DNA from: Gp1-AA122 sp036378535
GTDB taxonomy: Bacteria; Acidobacteriota; Terriglobia; Terriglobales; Acidobacteriaceae
Assembly: GCA_036378535.1 (NCBI GenBank)
Contig: DASUWH010000079.1
Coordinates: 62,001 to 126,000, forward strand
Length of the DNA stretch: 64,000 nucleotides
Direction of reading: 5' to 3'
Of the stretch, positions 7,505 through 14,598 are shown in pieces. The notes under the pieces were generated by a model. The model searched no databases and was not told the origin of the DNA. It saw only the letters and a list, made by a program, of their open reading frames with translations. The translations under genes and the position numbers were made by a program. The first letter of the stretch is position 1. Every line of letters begins with the position of its first letter.

Positions 7505-8709
7505 TAACGATCGATCTCTCCGAGCACAATATCGATGGACCCAATGGCCGCCACCACGTCCGCGATCAGCCTTCCTTCGCACATCTTGGGCAGCAGTTGC
7601 ATGTTCGCCAGGCAAGCCGAGCGCATGTGCACCCGGTACGGCTTGGCCGTGCCATCACTCACCACGTAGTAGCCCATTTCGCCGCGCGGAGACTCGACCG
7701 CCTGGTAGACCTCACCCGGCGGCACGGTAAAGCCCTCGGTAATAATCTTAAAGTGATAGATGAGGGCTTCCATCTGCGTCTTCATCTTCTCGCGGTCAGG
7801 CAGAACCACTTTAGGAGCATCGGCCTTAATCGGCCCTTCCGGCATGCCCGCGAGCGCCTGCTGAACGATGCCAATCGATTCGCGCAGTTCCTGGACGCGC
7901 ACGATGTATCGCGCGAAGACGTCGCCCTCTTTCGCCAGGGGTACCTTGAACTGAAACTTGTCGTAGCTGGAGTACGGCATGTCGCGGCGCAGATCGATAT
8001 CCACACCGCTACCGCGCAACGTCGGACCGCTGGCTCCCAGAGCGACGGCATCCTCGGCACTAATCGTGGCCACGCCCTTCGTCCGCTTGACCCAAATCGG
8101 ATTGGCCGTCAGCAGATTCTCGTACTCATCCACCTTGGACGGGAACGCCTCCGCGAAAGTTTTGACCTTCTCGAAAAACCCCAGGGGAGGTTCCAGTGCC
8201 AACCCGCCAATCCGGAAATATGAGGTCATCATGCGCTGGCCACTGACCATTTCGAACATCCGCAGAATCTCTTCCCGCTCGCGGAAGCAATAGAGAAACA
8301 CGGTCAGCGCGCCGATATCCATGGCATGCGTGCCCAGCCACACCAGGTGCGAGTTGATGCGCGTCAACTCGTTTAGAAGCACCCGCATCCACTGCGCCTT
8401 GGGGGGAATCTCCAGCCCAAGCAGCTTCTCCACCGCCAGGCAATAACACAGGTTATTCGTCAGCGGACACAGGTAGTCGATACGGTCGGTTAACGGAACG
8501 ACCTGCTGGTAGAACTTCGCTTCGCAGGTCTTCTCGATCCCGGTATGCAGATACCCGATATCCGGCATGAGCCGGACAATGGTTTCGCCATCGATCTCCA
8601 GCAGTAACCGGAGCACGCCGTGCGTGGACGGGTGCTGCGGGCCCATGTTCAGGATCATGGTGCGATCCTGACCGGCGTCCATCACTGGCGTGGGATTCAT
8701 GTGGGCCAT
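7504..8709 (-). CDS. nuoD: NADH-quinone oxidoreductase subunit D
   Basis: A 401-residue homologue of the large subunit of NiFe hydrogenases, lacking the metal cysteines, that forms the quinone site with NuoB. Typical blocks are NMGPQHPSTHGVLRLLLEID near the N-terminus, IGYLHTGIEKTCE, NSHLVWLGTHAMDIGA, and the C-terminal ESPRGEMGYYVVSDG. A second methionine three codons in (MNPTP) is an alternative start. The ATG follows the nuoC TAA directly with no spacer. Its structural partner NuoB is not encoded in this operon. Confidence 0.97.
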   Translation of the reverse strand: MAHMNPTPVMDAGQDRTMILNMGPQHPSTHGVLRLLLEIDGETIVRLMPDIGYLHTGIEKTCEAKFYQQVVPLTDRIDYLCPLTNNLCYCLAVEKLLGLEIPPKAQWMRVLLNELTRINSHLVWLGTHAMDIGALTVFLYCFREREEILRMFEMVSGQRMMTSYFRIGGLALEPPLGFFEKVKTFAEAFPSKVDEYENLLTANPIWVKRTKGVATISAEDAVALGASGPTLRGSGVDIDLRRDMPYSSYDKFQFKVPLAKEGDVFARYIVRVQELRESIGIVQQALAGMPEGPIKADAPKVVLPDREKMKTQMEALIYHFKIITEGFTVPPGEVYQAVESPRGEMGYYVVSDGTAKPYRVHMRSACLANMQLLPKMCEGRLIADVVAAIGSIDIVLGEIDR

Positions 8710-9207
8710 TTAGCGGTAGCCCTCCACGGGATAATCTTTGCGCAAAGGGTGGCCTTCCCAATCCTCCGGCATCTGAATGCGGCGCAGATAAGGATGTCCG
8801 CTGAAGCGCACGCCGAACAGGTCAAATACTTCCCGCTCGAAGTAATTCGCTGACGGCCACACCGGCATCACCGAATCCACCACCGGACTGCCGCCGTCCA
8901 ACCTGACCTTGAGCCGCACCCTCTCTTTATTCGGAATGGAAAGCAGGTGATAGATCACCTCGAAGCGCGGCTCGGATGGGTACCAATCGACGCAGGTCAC
9001 GTCCGAAAGAAAATTAAATGGGCACTCAGGATTGTCGCGAAGCAGAGAGCAGGCATCCCGGATCGCGGAGCGGTCCACATAAATCGAGAGCTCCTCGCGG
9101 TCGAACTTCGCGCCCTGCACCGCCGAGGAATTCCAATCCAGAATCCGCGCCAAAGCGGGATGACTCTTCAGCTGTTCCACGTCGGTGATAGCGGGAGCGA
9201 GCGGCAT
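8710..9207 (-). CDS. nuoC: NADH-quinone oxidoreductase subunit C
   Basis: A 165-residue peripheral subunit. The 30-kDa subunit signature is present: EREVFDLFGVRFSGHPYLRR followed by MPEDWEGHPLRKDYP at the C-terminus. The reading frame stays open for another 88 codons upstream, but the start is set at the ATG at 9207 because it overlaps the nuoA TAA by one base (TAATG) and yields the expected length; the longer version would overlap nuoA heavily. nuoB, which normally lies between nuoA and nuoC, is absent, and there is no room for it. Confidence 0.95.
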   Translation of the reverse strand: MPLAPAITDVEQLKSHPALARILDWNSSAVQGAKFDREELSIYVDRSAIRDACSLLRDNPECPFNFLSDVTCVDWYPSEPRFEVIYHLLSIPNKERVRLKVRLDGGSPVVDSVMPVWPSANYFEREVFDLFGVRFSGHPYLRRIQMPEDWEGHPLRKDYPVEGYR

Positions 9208-9611
9208 TACACCCCGCCCCGCGTGGAACTCCCAGTCGAACTGATGCCCCAGTCGAGTACCCCCTTCTTCCATATGTAGAAGAAGCCGACCAGCACGATG
9301 GCGATGTACACCAGCATCTCCCAAAACCCGAACATCTTCAGTTGCCGCAGGATGATGGCCCAGGGATAAAGGAACACGGCTTCCACGTCGAATAGGATGA
9401 AGAGCATAGCCACCAGGTAGAACTTCACCGAGAAGCGTTCCCGGGCGTCGCCGACGGGAGTCATGCCGCATTCGTAGGGCGAAAGCTTGGCCCGCGTGGG
9501 TTTGCGGTAGCCGATGATCCAGGACAGGATTACAATCGCGCTCGCAATCCCGCTGACCACGAGAAAATGAATCAACAGCGGCAGGTAACGAGCGAAGTAA
9601 TTGTCCGGCAT
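9207..9611 (-). CDS. nuoA: NADH-quinone oxidoreductase subunit A
   Basis: A 134-residue membrane subunit with three predicted helices and the family signature SPYECGM followed by RFSVKFYLVAMLFILFDVEA. NuoA anchors the quinone-site end of the membrane arm. It is the first gene of the operon. Just before the ATG on this strand the DNA is A/T-rich (CATTATATATACG), a possible -10 region that would give a very short leader; no clear Shine-Dalgarno sequence is seen. A divergent gene starts about 150 bp upstream. Confidence 0.96.
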   Translation of the reverse strand: MPDNYFARYLPLLIHFLVVSGIASAIVILSWIIGYRKPTRAKLSPYECGMTPVGDARERFSVKFYLVAMLFILFDVEAVFLYPWAIILRQLKMFGFWEMLVYIAIVLVGFFYIWKKGVLDWGISSTGSSTRGGV

Positions 9612-9763
9612 AAGCGACGTATATATAATGCGCCCAACAGCATTACTCTAAACGTTCTAGATTATGGTTCGCATCCGTTCAGTGTCAAGCGACGCGGGCG
9701 GAGTCGCTGGAGTTCTTTGTGGGTATCCGCCGTCTTTGGGCATCGCTGGCTGGAAAAGATCCG

Positions 9764-10348
9764 ATGATCTTTGGCTTCAACACCGACGTGAAGCACGGGG
9801 ACACGATTTACCACGTGCAAAGCGAAGCTCGGCAAGCCGAGTTTCTCTTTCAGACCCAGGTATTCGTTCGCGGCCGCTGTATTGGCAAGCGCGCCACTTC
9901 TTACGCCGAGCGCGCGCCTGATCCTTTCTTCACCGACAAGCAGAAGGAATCGATGCTGCGCGACCAGCATCGCTATGTGCTCGACGCTATCCGCGATGGG
10001 CGGCTGCAGGAAGTATTCGACAAACGGGACTCGCCGGAGACTTTGGCCGCCATCAAGGAACTCGACCTGAAATGGATCAATGCCGAGTCGGTCCATTCCA
10101 ATGGCGCGCTGGTGCTGAAAATCCGAGTCACGGAGGGCTCCTCGCCTGCGGCTGCCGCCAAGCTCGTGTCGCGGGTCGAGCGTCCGGAGCGCGAGCCCAT
10201 TTACTCCCAAGCTGTTTGCGACAATACCGGAACCGCGGAGATGAAGCTGGAATTGGACGAATCCGCACTAGCCGATTCCGCCATCCTCGTGCAGGCCGAC
10301 TTCAACGGCCGCACCGCTACGCGCAAGTTTAAGTTCAGGAAGGTTTAA
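9764..10348 (+). CDS. Conserved hypothetical protein
   Basis: A soluble protein of about 194 residues beginning MIFGFNTDVKHGDTIYHVQ. I recognise the style as a conserved hypothetical common in acidobacteria but know no function. The C-terminal half (about 130-194) alternates hydrophobic and polar residues and ends in a basic tail FKFRKV, as in a beta-sandwich. No signal peptide or membrane helix. A GTG at 9719 would add 15 residues; I prefer the ATG because the conserved-looking part begins there. It is divergent from nuoA and followed by its own terminator. Confidence 0.75.
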   Translation: MIFGFNTDVKHGDTIYHVQSEARQAEFLFQTQVFVRGRCIGKRATSYAERAPDPFFTDKQKESMLRDQHRYVLDAIRDGRLQEVFDKRDSPETLAAIKELDLKWINAESVHSNGALVLKIRVTEGSSPAAAAKLVSRVERPEREPIYSQAVCDNTGTAEMKLELDESALADSAILVQADFNGRTATRKFKFRKV

Positions 10349-10355
10349 GAAGGCT

Positions 10356-10382
10356 ATTCGCTCTTTAGCGAATGCATTTTTT
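10356..10382 (+). terminator. Rho-independent terminator after the conserved hypothetical
   Basis: ATTCGCT at 10356-10362 pairs with AGCGAAT at 10367-10373 around a four-base loop, followed by GCA and six T residues. It sits 8 bp after the stop of the upstream plus-strand gene. Confidence 0.8.
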
Positions 10383-10427
10383 CCCGGCCGTTGCCTTCAA
10401 CCTAAAAACTGATAGCTGACAGCTCTT

Positions 10428-11282
10428 CTACGGTTTCGCGTTCTTGTGGATCTCCACCGTGCTCCAGGTCTTGTCGGCGGCGTGGCAGATATTCTCGAGC
10501 GCGCAGTCAACGCACTTGGGCGCGCGCGCCATGCATAGCTTGCGCCCATGCCAGATCACCTGGTGAGAGTACAGGATCCAGCGGTCCGGAGGGATGATTT
10601 TCATCAGGTCCTGCTCGATCTTCGGGGCGTCGGTGTGTTTTGTGAGTTCCAGCCGCCGCGAAATGCGGGTCACGTGAGTATCCACCACAACCCCAATGCC
10701 CTGCTTAAACCAGGTGCCCAGCACGACATTGGCGGTCTTGCGCGCTACTCCGGGCAGCGTGAGCAGCTGTTCCATGTCTGCGGGAACCTCTCCCCCGAAG
10801 TCGCTCACGATCTTTTTCGCTGCCCCCACCACGGATTTCGATTTATTCCGGAAAAAACCAGTTGAGCGGATGTCCGGCTCGAGTTGTTGCGGTTCGAGTG
10901 CGGCAAAATCCTGAACCGTGGGATATTTGACAAACAGAGCAGGCGTAACCCGGTTTACGTTCACGTCGGTGGACTGGGCCGACAAAATCGTGGCGACCAG
11001 CAGTTCCCAGGCACTCCGGTGAGTCAAAGCACAGGTAGCGGCGGGATAGAGTTGGTCCAGGCGCTTCAAAATCTCATGGATACGCTCTGGCGCGACCGGG
11101 TTATAGCCTTTCGGAGTGCCGGCTGACTTCTTCCCGGCACCCGCAGGCCCCCGATTGGTCTTGCCTCCATTTCTGGAGGGCTGACGCGAAGTGCCGCGCG
11201 ACTGCGTGGCTCGCGGCATCGTGCGAGAGCCTTCATGCCGGCCGGTTTTTGCGGGTTGGCGGGGAATGACGCCGCGGACCAT
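10428..11282 (-). CDS. nth: Endonuclease III (DNA glycosylase/AP lyase)
   Basis: Base-excision repair enzyme for oxidised pyrimidines. The helix-hairpin-helix LPGVARKTANVVLG holds the catalytic lysine, and VDTHVTR holds the catalytic aspartate. The C-terminal 4Fe-4S loop has the exact C-x6-C-x2-C-x5-C spacing (CMARAPKC, then C and C). The family core is about 210 residues; this one has an extra basic, low-complexity N-terminus of about 55 residues rich in R, S, G and K, perhaps for DNA contact. Start chosen at the ATG at 11282, with AGGAG five bases upstream; a GTG two codons earlier overlaps that ribosome site. Confidence 0.95.
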   Translation of the reverse strand: MVRGVIPRQPAKTGRHEGSRTMPRATQSRGTSRQPSRNGGKTNRGPAGAGKKSAGTPKGYNPVAPERIHEILKRLDQLYPAATCALTHRSAWELLVATILSAQSTDVNVNRVTPALFVKYPTVQDFAALEPQQLEPDIRSTGFFRNKSKSVVGAAKKIVSDFGGEVPADMEQLLTLPGVARKTANVVLGTWFKQGIGVVVDTHVTRISRRLELTKHTDAPKIEQDLMKIIPPDRWILYSHQVIWHGRKLCMARAPKCVDCALENICHAADKTWSTVEIHKNAKP

Positions 11283-11461
11283 AACCACTCCTGCCTGGAA
11301 ACGATAGCATGATGCCGAAATCGCCGCCGAGGTCGCCGACCGGCCCGGGCGAGAAGGACGCCTGCACCTTCGTAACCGGCTATTCTCCCCTGGCAGGTTG
11401 ACCCCCGCTTCTTCTCTGGTACTCTGAAAATGATCAACCCCCTAAAGGACAGGTAACGAAC

Positions 11462-11686
11462 GTGGCAGTCAAATCGGTACAACTCGGCCAGGTTTGGCGT
11501 AGCGACATGGACGGACAGAACTACCTCATCACCAAGGTTTACAGCGAGGTTTTCAGCCAGTACGCGATCCTCCGGCCCGCGGAGAAGAGCGCGCCCGACG
11601 CCGACACGGTGCGGGTCAAAGTTGCCAAAACCGCCGCCGGAGCCACTCTTCCGGGATACACCTTCACGCAGGACGGTACGTTCTAG
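11462..11686 (+). CDS. Small conserved hypothetical protein
   Basis: A 74-residue soluble protein starting at GTG (MAVKSVQLGQVW). It has the sequence feel of a small beta-barrel: alternating strands, RSDMDGQNYLITKVYSE in the middle, and an ending GYTFTQDGTF. A purine-rich AAAGGACAGG lies 10-20 bases upstream. I do not recognise a named family. It stands alone between nth on the other strand and a MITE-like element that begins 10 bp after its stop. Confidence 0.65.
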   Translation: MAVKSVQLGQVWRSDMDGQNYLITKVYSEVFSQYAILRPAEKSAPDADTVRVKVAKTAAGATLPGYTFTQDGTF

Positions 11687-11695
11687 CTTCTCGAA

Positions 11696-11828
11696 CTAGT
11701 GTGCTGTCCCGTAAGTTCGCCGCATAATCTGTCATCCCGACCGAAGCGGAGGGACCTTGTGTTTCAGCGCCCTTCACTTTTGCACCAGCCGATTTAATAT
11801 GCTCCTTATTTCCGGGACGCTACACTGG
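11696..11828. mobile_element. MITE-like element with imperfect terminal inverted repeats
   Basis: The ends CTAGTGTGCTGTCCCGTAA (11696 onward) and, inverted, CCAGTGTAGCGTCCCGGAA (ending 11828) match at 14 of 19 positions. Inside, 11729-11764 carries the shared core that starts CTGTCATCCCGA and ends GAGGGACCTTGTGTTT, also seen in the 13 kb, 27 kb and 57 kb spacers. At 133 bp with no ORF, it fits a non-autonomous element or a large REP-type hairpin. Confidence 0.65.
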
Positions 11829-11931
11829 TTCGAATGTACACAGTCAGTCCGACGACTGACGGCCGGCGGCTGATTGCTGACTACTACTGCCCGCTTTCTG
11901 TGTAGAAAGTGCCTTCCGTTACAATCACTGA

Positions 11932-12561
11932 ATGGTCGAAAGGATCCTGGCCGCTCTCTTCATTTTCATTAAATCAGTCATGGCGTACATGGGCTACGGC
12001 GGCATCGTGGTGCTCATGGCCATCGAGTCCGCATGCATTCCCTTACCGTCGGAACTGATTATGCCGTTCGCCGGCTACCTCGTGTACGAGGGCCGAATGA
12101 GTCTATTCTGGGCGGCGACGTGGGGGGCAGTGGGCTGCAACCTGGGTTCCCTGATCGCCTACGAAATCGGTTATTACGGCGGCAGGCCCCTCGTCGAAAA
12201 ATACGGCAAGTACATTCTGCTGAGCCGGCGCGAATTGAATTGGGCCGACTGGTTCTTTCAGCGTTGGGGAGAAGCGGCTGTATTCGTGGCCCGAATGCTG
12301 CCTGTGGTACGAACATTCATCGCCCTGCCTGCCGGTGTCGCGCGCATGCCTCGCGGCCGCTTCCACATCTATACTTTTCTGGGTTCCTGGCCCTGGTGCT
12401 TCGCGCTGGCCTATTTCGGAATGAAATTGGGCGAGAACTGGCGCACTATGGGGAAGTATTTCCACCAGTTCGATGCCGTGATTGGCTTCATCCTTGCGGC
12501 CGCTATCGCGTGGTTCGTCTGGTCACACTGGCAGCACAGGGTGGGAGCGGAAAACAGCTAA
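11932..12561 (+). CDS. DedA family membrane protein
   Basis: A 209-residue integral membrane protein of the DedA/SNARE-associated superfamily, whose members include undecaprenyl-phosphate and lipid transporters. Key features are the acidic re-entrant region AIESACIPLPSELIMPFAG near residue 30 and the paired arginines in FVARMLPVVRTFIALPAGVA around 120-140, which are functionally required in studied members. Four to five hydrophobic segments. No ribosome site is visible before the ATG; a TACAAT lies 7 bases upstream, which could be the -10 box of a leaderless transcript. Confidence 0.9.
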   Translation: MVERILAALFIFIKSVMAYMGYGGIVVLMAIESACIPLPSELIMPFAGYLVYEGRMSLFWAATWGAVGCNLGSLIAYEIGYYGGRPLVEKYGKYILLSRRELNWADWFFQRWGEAAVFVARMLPVVRTFIALPAGVARMPRGRFHIYTFLGSWPWCFALAYFGMKLGENWRTMGKYFHQFDAVIGFILAAAIAWFVWSHWQHRVGAENS

Positions 12562-12639
12562 CCAGCCGTTGGTTCTTAGTCGTTGGGCCTTGGAAGAAAG
12601 CTGCTGGTGACAACACAACCAACAACCAGGAGGATTCGG

Positions 12640-13083
12640 ATGAAGCGGTTCTTCGTAATTACGCTGTTGCTTTTCGCCTTTGCGCTGAGCGCGGTCGCGC
12701 AATCGGCGCCCACGACACCCAACCAGCCGTTCACCGTCGAGTACTACTACAAAGCCAAATGGGGATACGCGGACGAATTCCTGCAGCTGTTTAAAAAGAA
12801 TCATTATCCCGTGCTCAAGAAAGAGATCGAGATGGGGCGGCTGCTGAAGGTCTGGGTTGACCAGCCCCGCTATCACACGACCGAGGATGGGCGCTGGGAT
12901 TACAGGGTCACTATCGTCTTCAAGAATGCCACGGTAGCCAATGAGCCCTTCGACGAAGCGGCCCTCCAGAAGCAGCTTTATTTCGACCAGGAGACGTTCA
13001 AGAAGGAAGAGCAGCGGCGCTTCGAAATTCTGCTGGCGCATTGGGATTTGCCCATTAAGGGCGTGGAGGTGGAAGGCAAATGA
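12640..13083 (+). CDS. Secreted hypothetical protein
   Basis: A 147-residue protein with a clear signal peptide (MKRFFVITLLLFAFALSAVA, cleavage probably after AVAQ). The mature part begins with a polar linker and then PFTVEYYYKAKWGYADEF, suggesting a ferredoxin-like alpha/beta fold such as a dimeric alpha-beta barrel, but I cannot assign a function. The ATG at 12640 is preceded by AGGAGG, which rejects the longer frame. The 78-bp gap to dedA carries GTTGGT-type simple repeats that fold back on themselves (CCGTTGGTT near 12566, AACCAACAACCAGG near 12618). Confidence 0.8.
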   Translation: MKRFFVITLLLFAFALSAVAQSAPTTPNQPFTVEYYYKAKWGYADEFLQLFKKNHYPVLKKEIEMGRLLKVWVDQPRYHTTEDGRWDYRVTIVFKNATVANEPFDEAALQKQLYFDQETFKKEEQRRFEILLAHWDLPIKGVEVEGK

Positions 13084-13293
13084 CTGTTCAGCGTTGAGCG
13101 TTGAGCATTCAGAATTCAGCAATCTGCATCCGTGCTGGCCAATATAAACACAAGGTCCCTCGACTCGGGCTCCCGCCCTCGCTCGGGATGACAGATTTTT
13201 TCTTTTGCAGAATCAAGTGCTACTGCTGAATGCTCAGTGCTGACTCCTGACTCCTGACTCCTGACTACTGACTCCTGACTCCTGACTCCTGAC
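13084..13293. repeat. Spacer of simple repeats around a GGTCCCTCGACT-type core
   Basis: The spacer runs from one stop codon to another. Its right end, 13240-13294, is about eight tandem copies of the 7-mer CTGACTC, stopping at the SDR stop codon. Its left end has GCGTTGAGCGTTGAGC followed by GAGCATTCAG, which is inverted near 13227. In the centre, 13150-13194 is the reverse orientation of the core shared with the MITE-like elements (CAAGGTCCCTCGAC to TCGGGATGACAG). No ORF. Confidence 0.75.
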
Positions 13294-14130
13294 TTAATCA
13301 ATCTTAACCATCCTCGCGATCAACTTCTCGTGCCACTTCCACGGCAGCAGCCTCTTGAGGCGTAGCTGAATGTGCGCGTCATTGCCCACGAGGTAGCGCA
13401 AGCGCGGATGGGGATCGCGTGCGATCCGGACTATGGTTTTGGCCACCACGATGGGATCGCGTTTCGGGATGGCCTGTACGCGATCGCGCATCTTGCGGCC
13501 GCGCTCGCGGTTGGGTGAATTTCCGTCCTGCATCTTTTGGCCGATATAGGCATTGCGCGTCCAGATGTCAGTCTGAAACGAACCCGGCTCGACCAGGACC
13601 ACCTTGATTCCCAGTGAATTCAGTTCCAGGCGCAGGGATTCGCTCCAACCCTCGAGCGCAAATTTCGATGCCGCATAGCTGCTGACCGTGGGCGCGCCAT
13701 GCAGGCCGGAGATGGATGACACCATAATGATGTGGCCCGACCGCTGCTGCCGCATGGCGGGAATCACTGCTTTTGTCATCGCCACATGGCCGAAGAAGTT
13801 GGTTTCGAACTGAGACCGGATTTCGTGCAGGGTGAGGTCTTCGGCAAAACCGGCCACCGCAAAACCGGCATTATTGACCAGCACGTCGATGCGGCCGTGA
13901 TCCTGTAACACGTTCTCGACCAGGCTGGGGATCAGATCAAAGTCGGTTATATCCAGCCGGCGAATATCCACATAGGGGCTCACGCCAGCTGCTGCCGCGG
14001 CCTGTTCCAGCCCGCCACGCCGGCTCAGGTCGCGCATGGTGGCAATCGCATGGAATCCGGATCGGGCCAGTTCGACTGTGGTCAACAGCCCAATTCCGCT
14101 GGAGGCGCCGGTAATCACTGCAATTTTCAT
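13294..14130 (-). CDS. Short-chain dehydrogenase/reductase (classical SDR)
   Basis: A 278-residue NAD(P)-dependent oxidoreductase. The N-terminal TGASSGIG binds the cofactor, NNAGFAVAG is the structural motif, and the catalytic Ser-Tyr-Lys set is in MVSSISGLHG and SSYAASKFALEG. The basic residue in TMRDLSRR suggests NADP preference. The C-terminal 40 residues are basic (RLKRLLPWKWHEKLIARMVK). Start at ATG 14130, chosen because the Rossmann strand MKIAVITG begins there; the longer frame upstream is unstructured. Substrate unknown; the overall shape matches the many SDRs acting on steroids, retinoids or fatty acyl compounds. Confidence 0.92.
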   Translation of the reverse strand: MKIAVITGASSGIGLLTTVELARSGFHAIATMRDLSRRGGLEQAAAAAGVSPYVDIRRLDITDFDLIPSLVENVLQDHGRIDVLVNNAGFAVAGFAEDLTLHEIRSQFETNFFGHVAMTKAVIPAMRQQRSGHIIMVSSISGLHGAPTVSSYAASKFALEGWSESLRLELNSLGIKVVLVEPGSFQTDIWTRNAYIGQKMQDGNSPNRERGRKMRDRVQAIPKRDPIVVAKTIVRIARDPHPRLRYLVGNDAHIQLRLKRLLPWKWHEKLIARMVKID

Positions 14131-14209
14131 AAAAAAGGTATCTAATTTTGTTGGGCAACTTTGTATCACGGGGACAGAAGTTTGTCTTGTCCCTGCGCAG
14201 GAGGTTGCT

Positions 14210-14347
14210 ATGCGTGCTATGGCACATGTGCGATCCGAGCGTAGTGAGTACTTCCACCTGCATCCCTGGCACAGCATGTTCTCGCTGATTGCCAGTCTGG
14301 TGCTGGCCGGAATAGTCGTGCTGGCGCTGGTCGAGTCGGTGAAGTGA
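14210..14347 (+). CDS. Small single-pass membrane protein
   Basis: A 45-residue ORF starting at ATG 14210 behind a strong ribosome site (GCAGGAGG, 6 bases upstream). The N-terminal 22 residues are polar with histidines (MRAMAHVRSERSEYFHLHPW), then one membrane helix FSLIASLVLAGIVVLALVES, and it ends at once. It is divergent from the SDR gene, 79 bp away. The strong ribosome site and clean membrane topology argue that it is real despite its size. Function unknown. Confidence 0.6.
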   Translation: MRAMAHVRSERSEYFHLHPWHSMFSLIASLVLAGIVVLALVESVK

Positions 14348-14412
14348 AGGTTGCTAAGGCATCAGGCCCCAAAAGTGGGCGGTGTGCGCCCGCTCGTGCT
14401 TATCTTTGAAAC

Positions 14413-14444
14413 CTGGCAACCCTGAAAGCCGGGAGGTTCGCCAG
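14413..14444 (+). promoter_or_regulatory. ino1: Structured leader hairpin upstream of the inositol-phosphate synthase gene
   Basis: In the 251-bp gap before ino1, CTGGCAACCC (14413-14422) can pair with GGGAGGTTCGCCAG (14431-14444) with two single-base bulges and an eight-base loop. A second GC hairpin (GGGCG with CGCCC) lies around 14378-14391. A leader regulator is possible; the sequence does not match any riboswitch consensus I can recall. The rest of the gap shows nothing clear. Confidence 0.35.
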
Positions 14445-14598
14445 CTGGACCTTTCGTTCTATCCATCCCGCCTATTTTTTTGTCCATCGGATGCATGGAA
14501 CTGGGCTTTCGCGTGCCGGTTGTTTGCAAATACCCTCTCGATACGAGAACATATCCGTTTGTCTTACATCGTAAATTCTCATAAGGAAGTGCCCAGTA

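Noticed and set aside
7459..8223. Plus-strand reading frame of 254 codons opposite nuoD
   Set aside because: Histidine/arginine-rich shadow of nuoD codons; no ribosome site or family.
9662..10210. Minus-strand reading frame of 182 codons upstream of nuoA
   Set aside because: It opposes the conserved hypothetical, which has the better start context and a terminator.
13240..13294. Possible CRISPR array
   Set aside because: The unit is 7 bp with no spacers and no cas genes nearby.
14170..14194. Palindrome GGGACA-TGTCCC as an operator for the SDR gene
   Set aside because: Only 6-bp arms with a long loop; it could be chance or another repeat word.
14413..14444. A known riboswitch class upstream of ino1
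   Set aside because: I could not match SAM, cobalamin, cyclic di-GMP or other recalled consensus cores; only the hairpin is reported.
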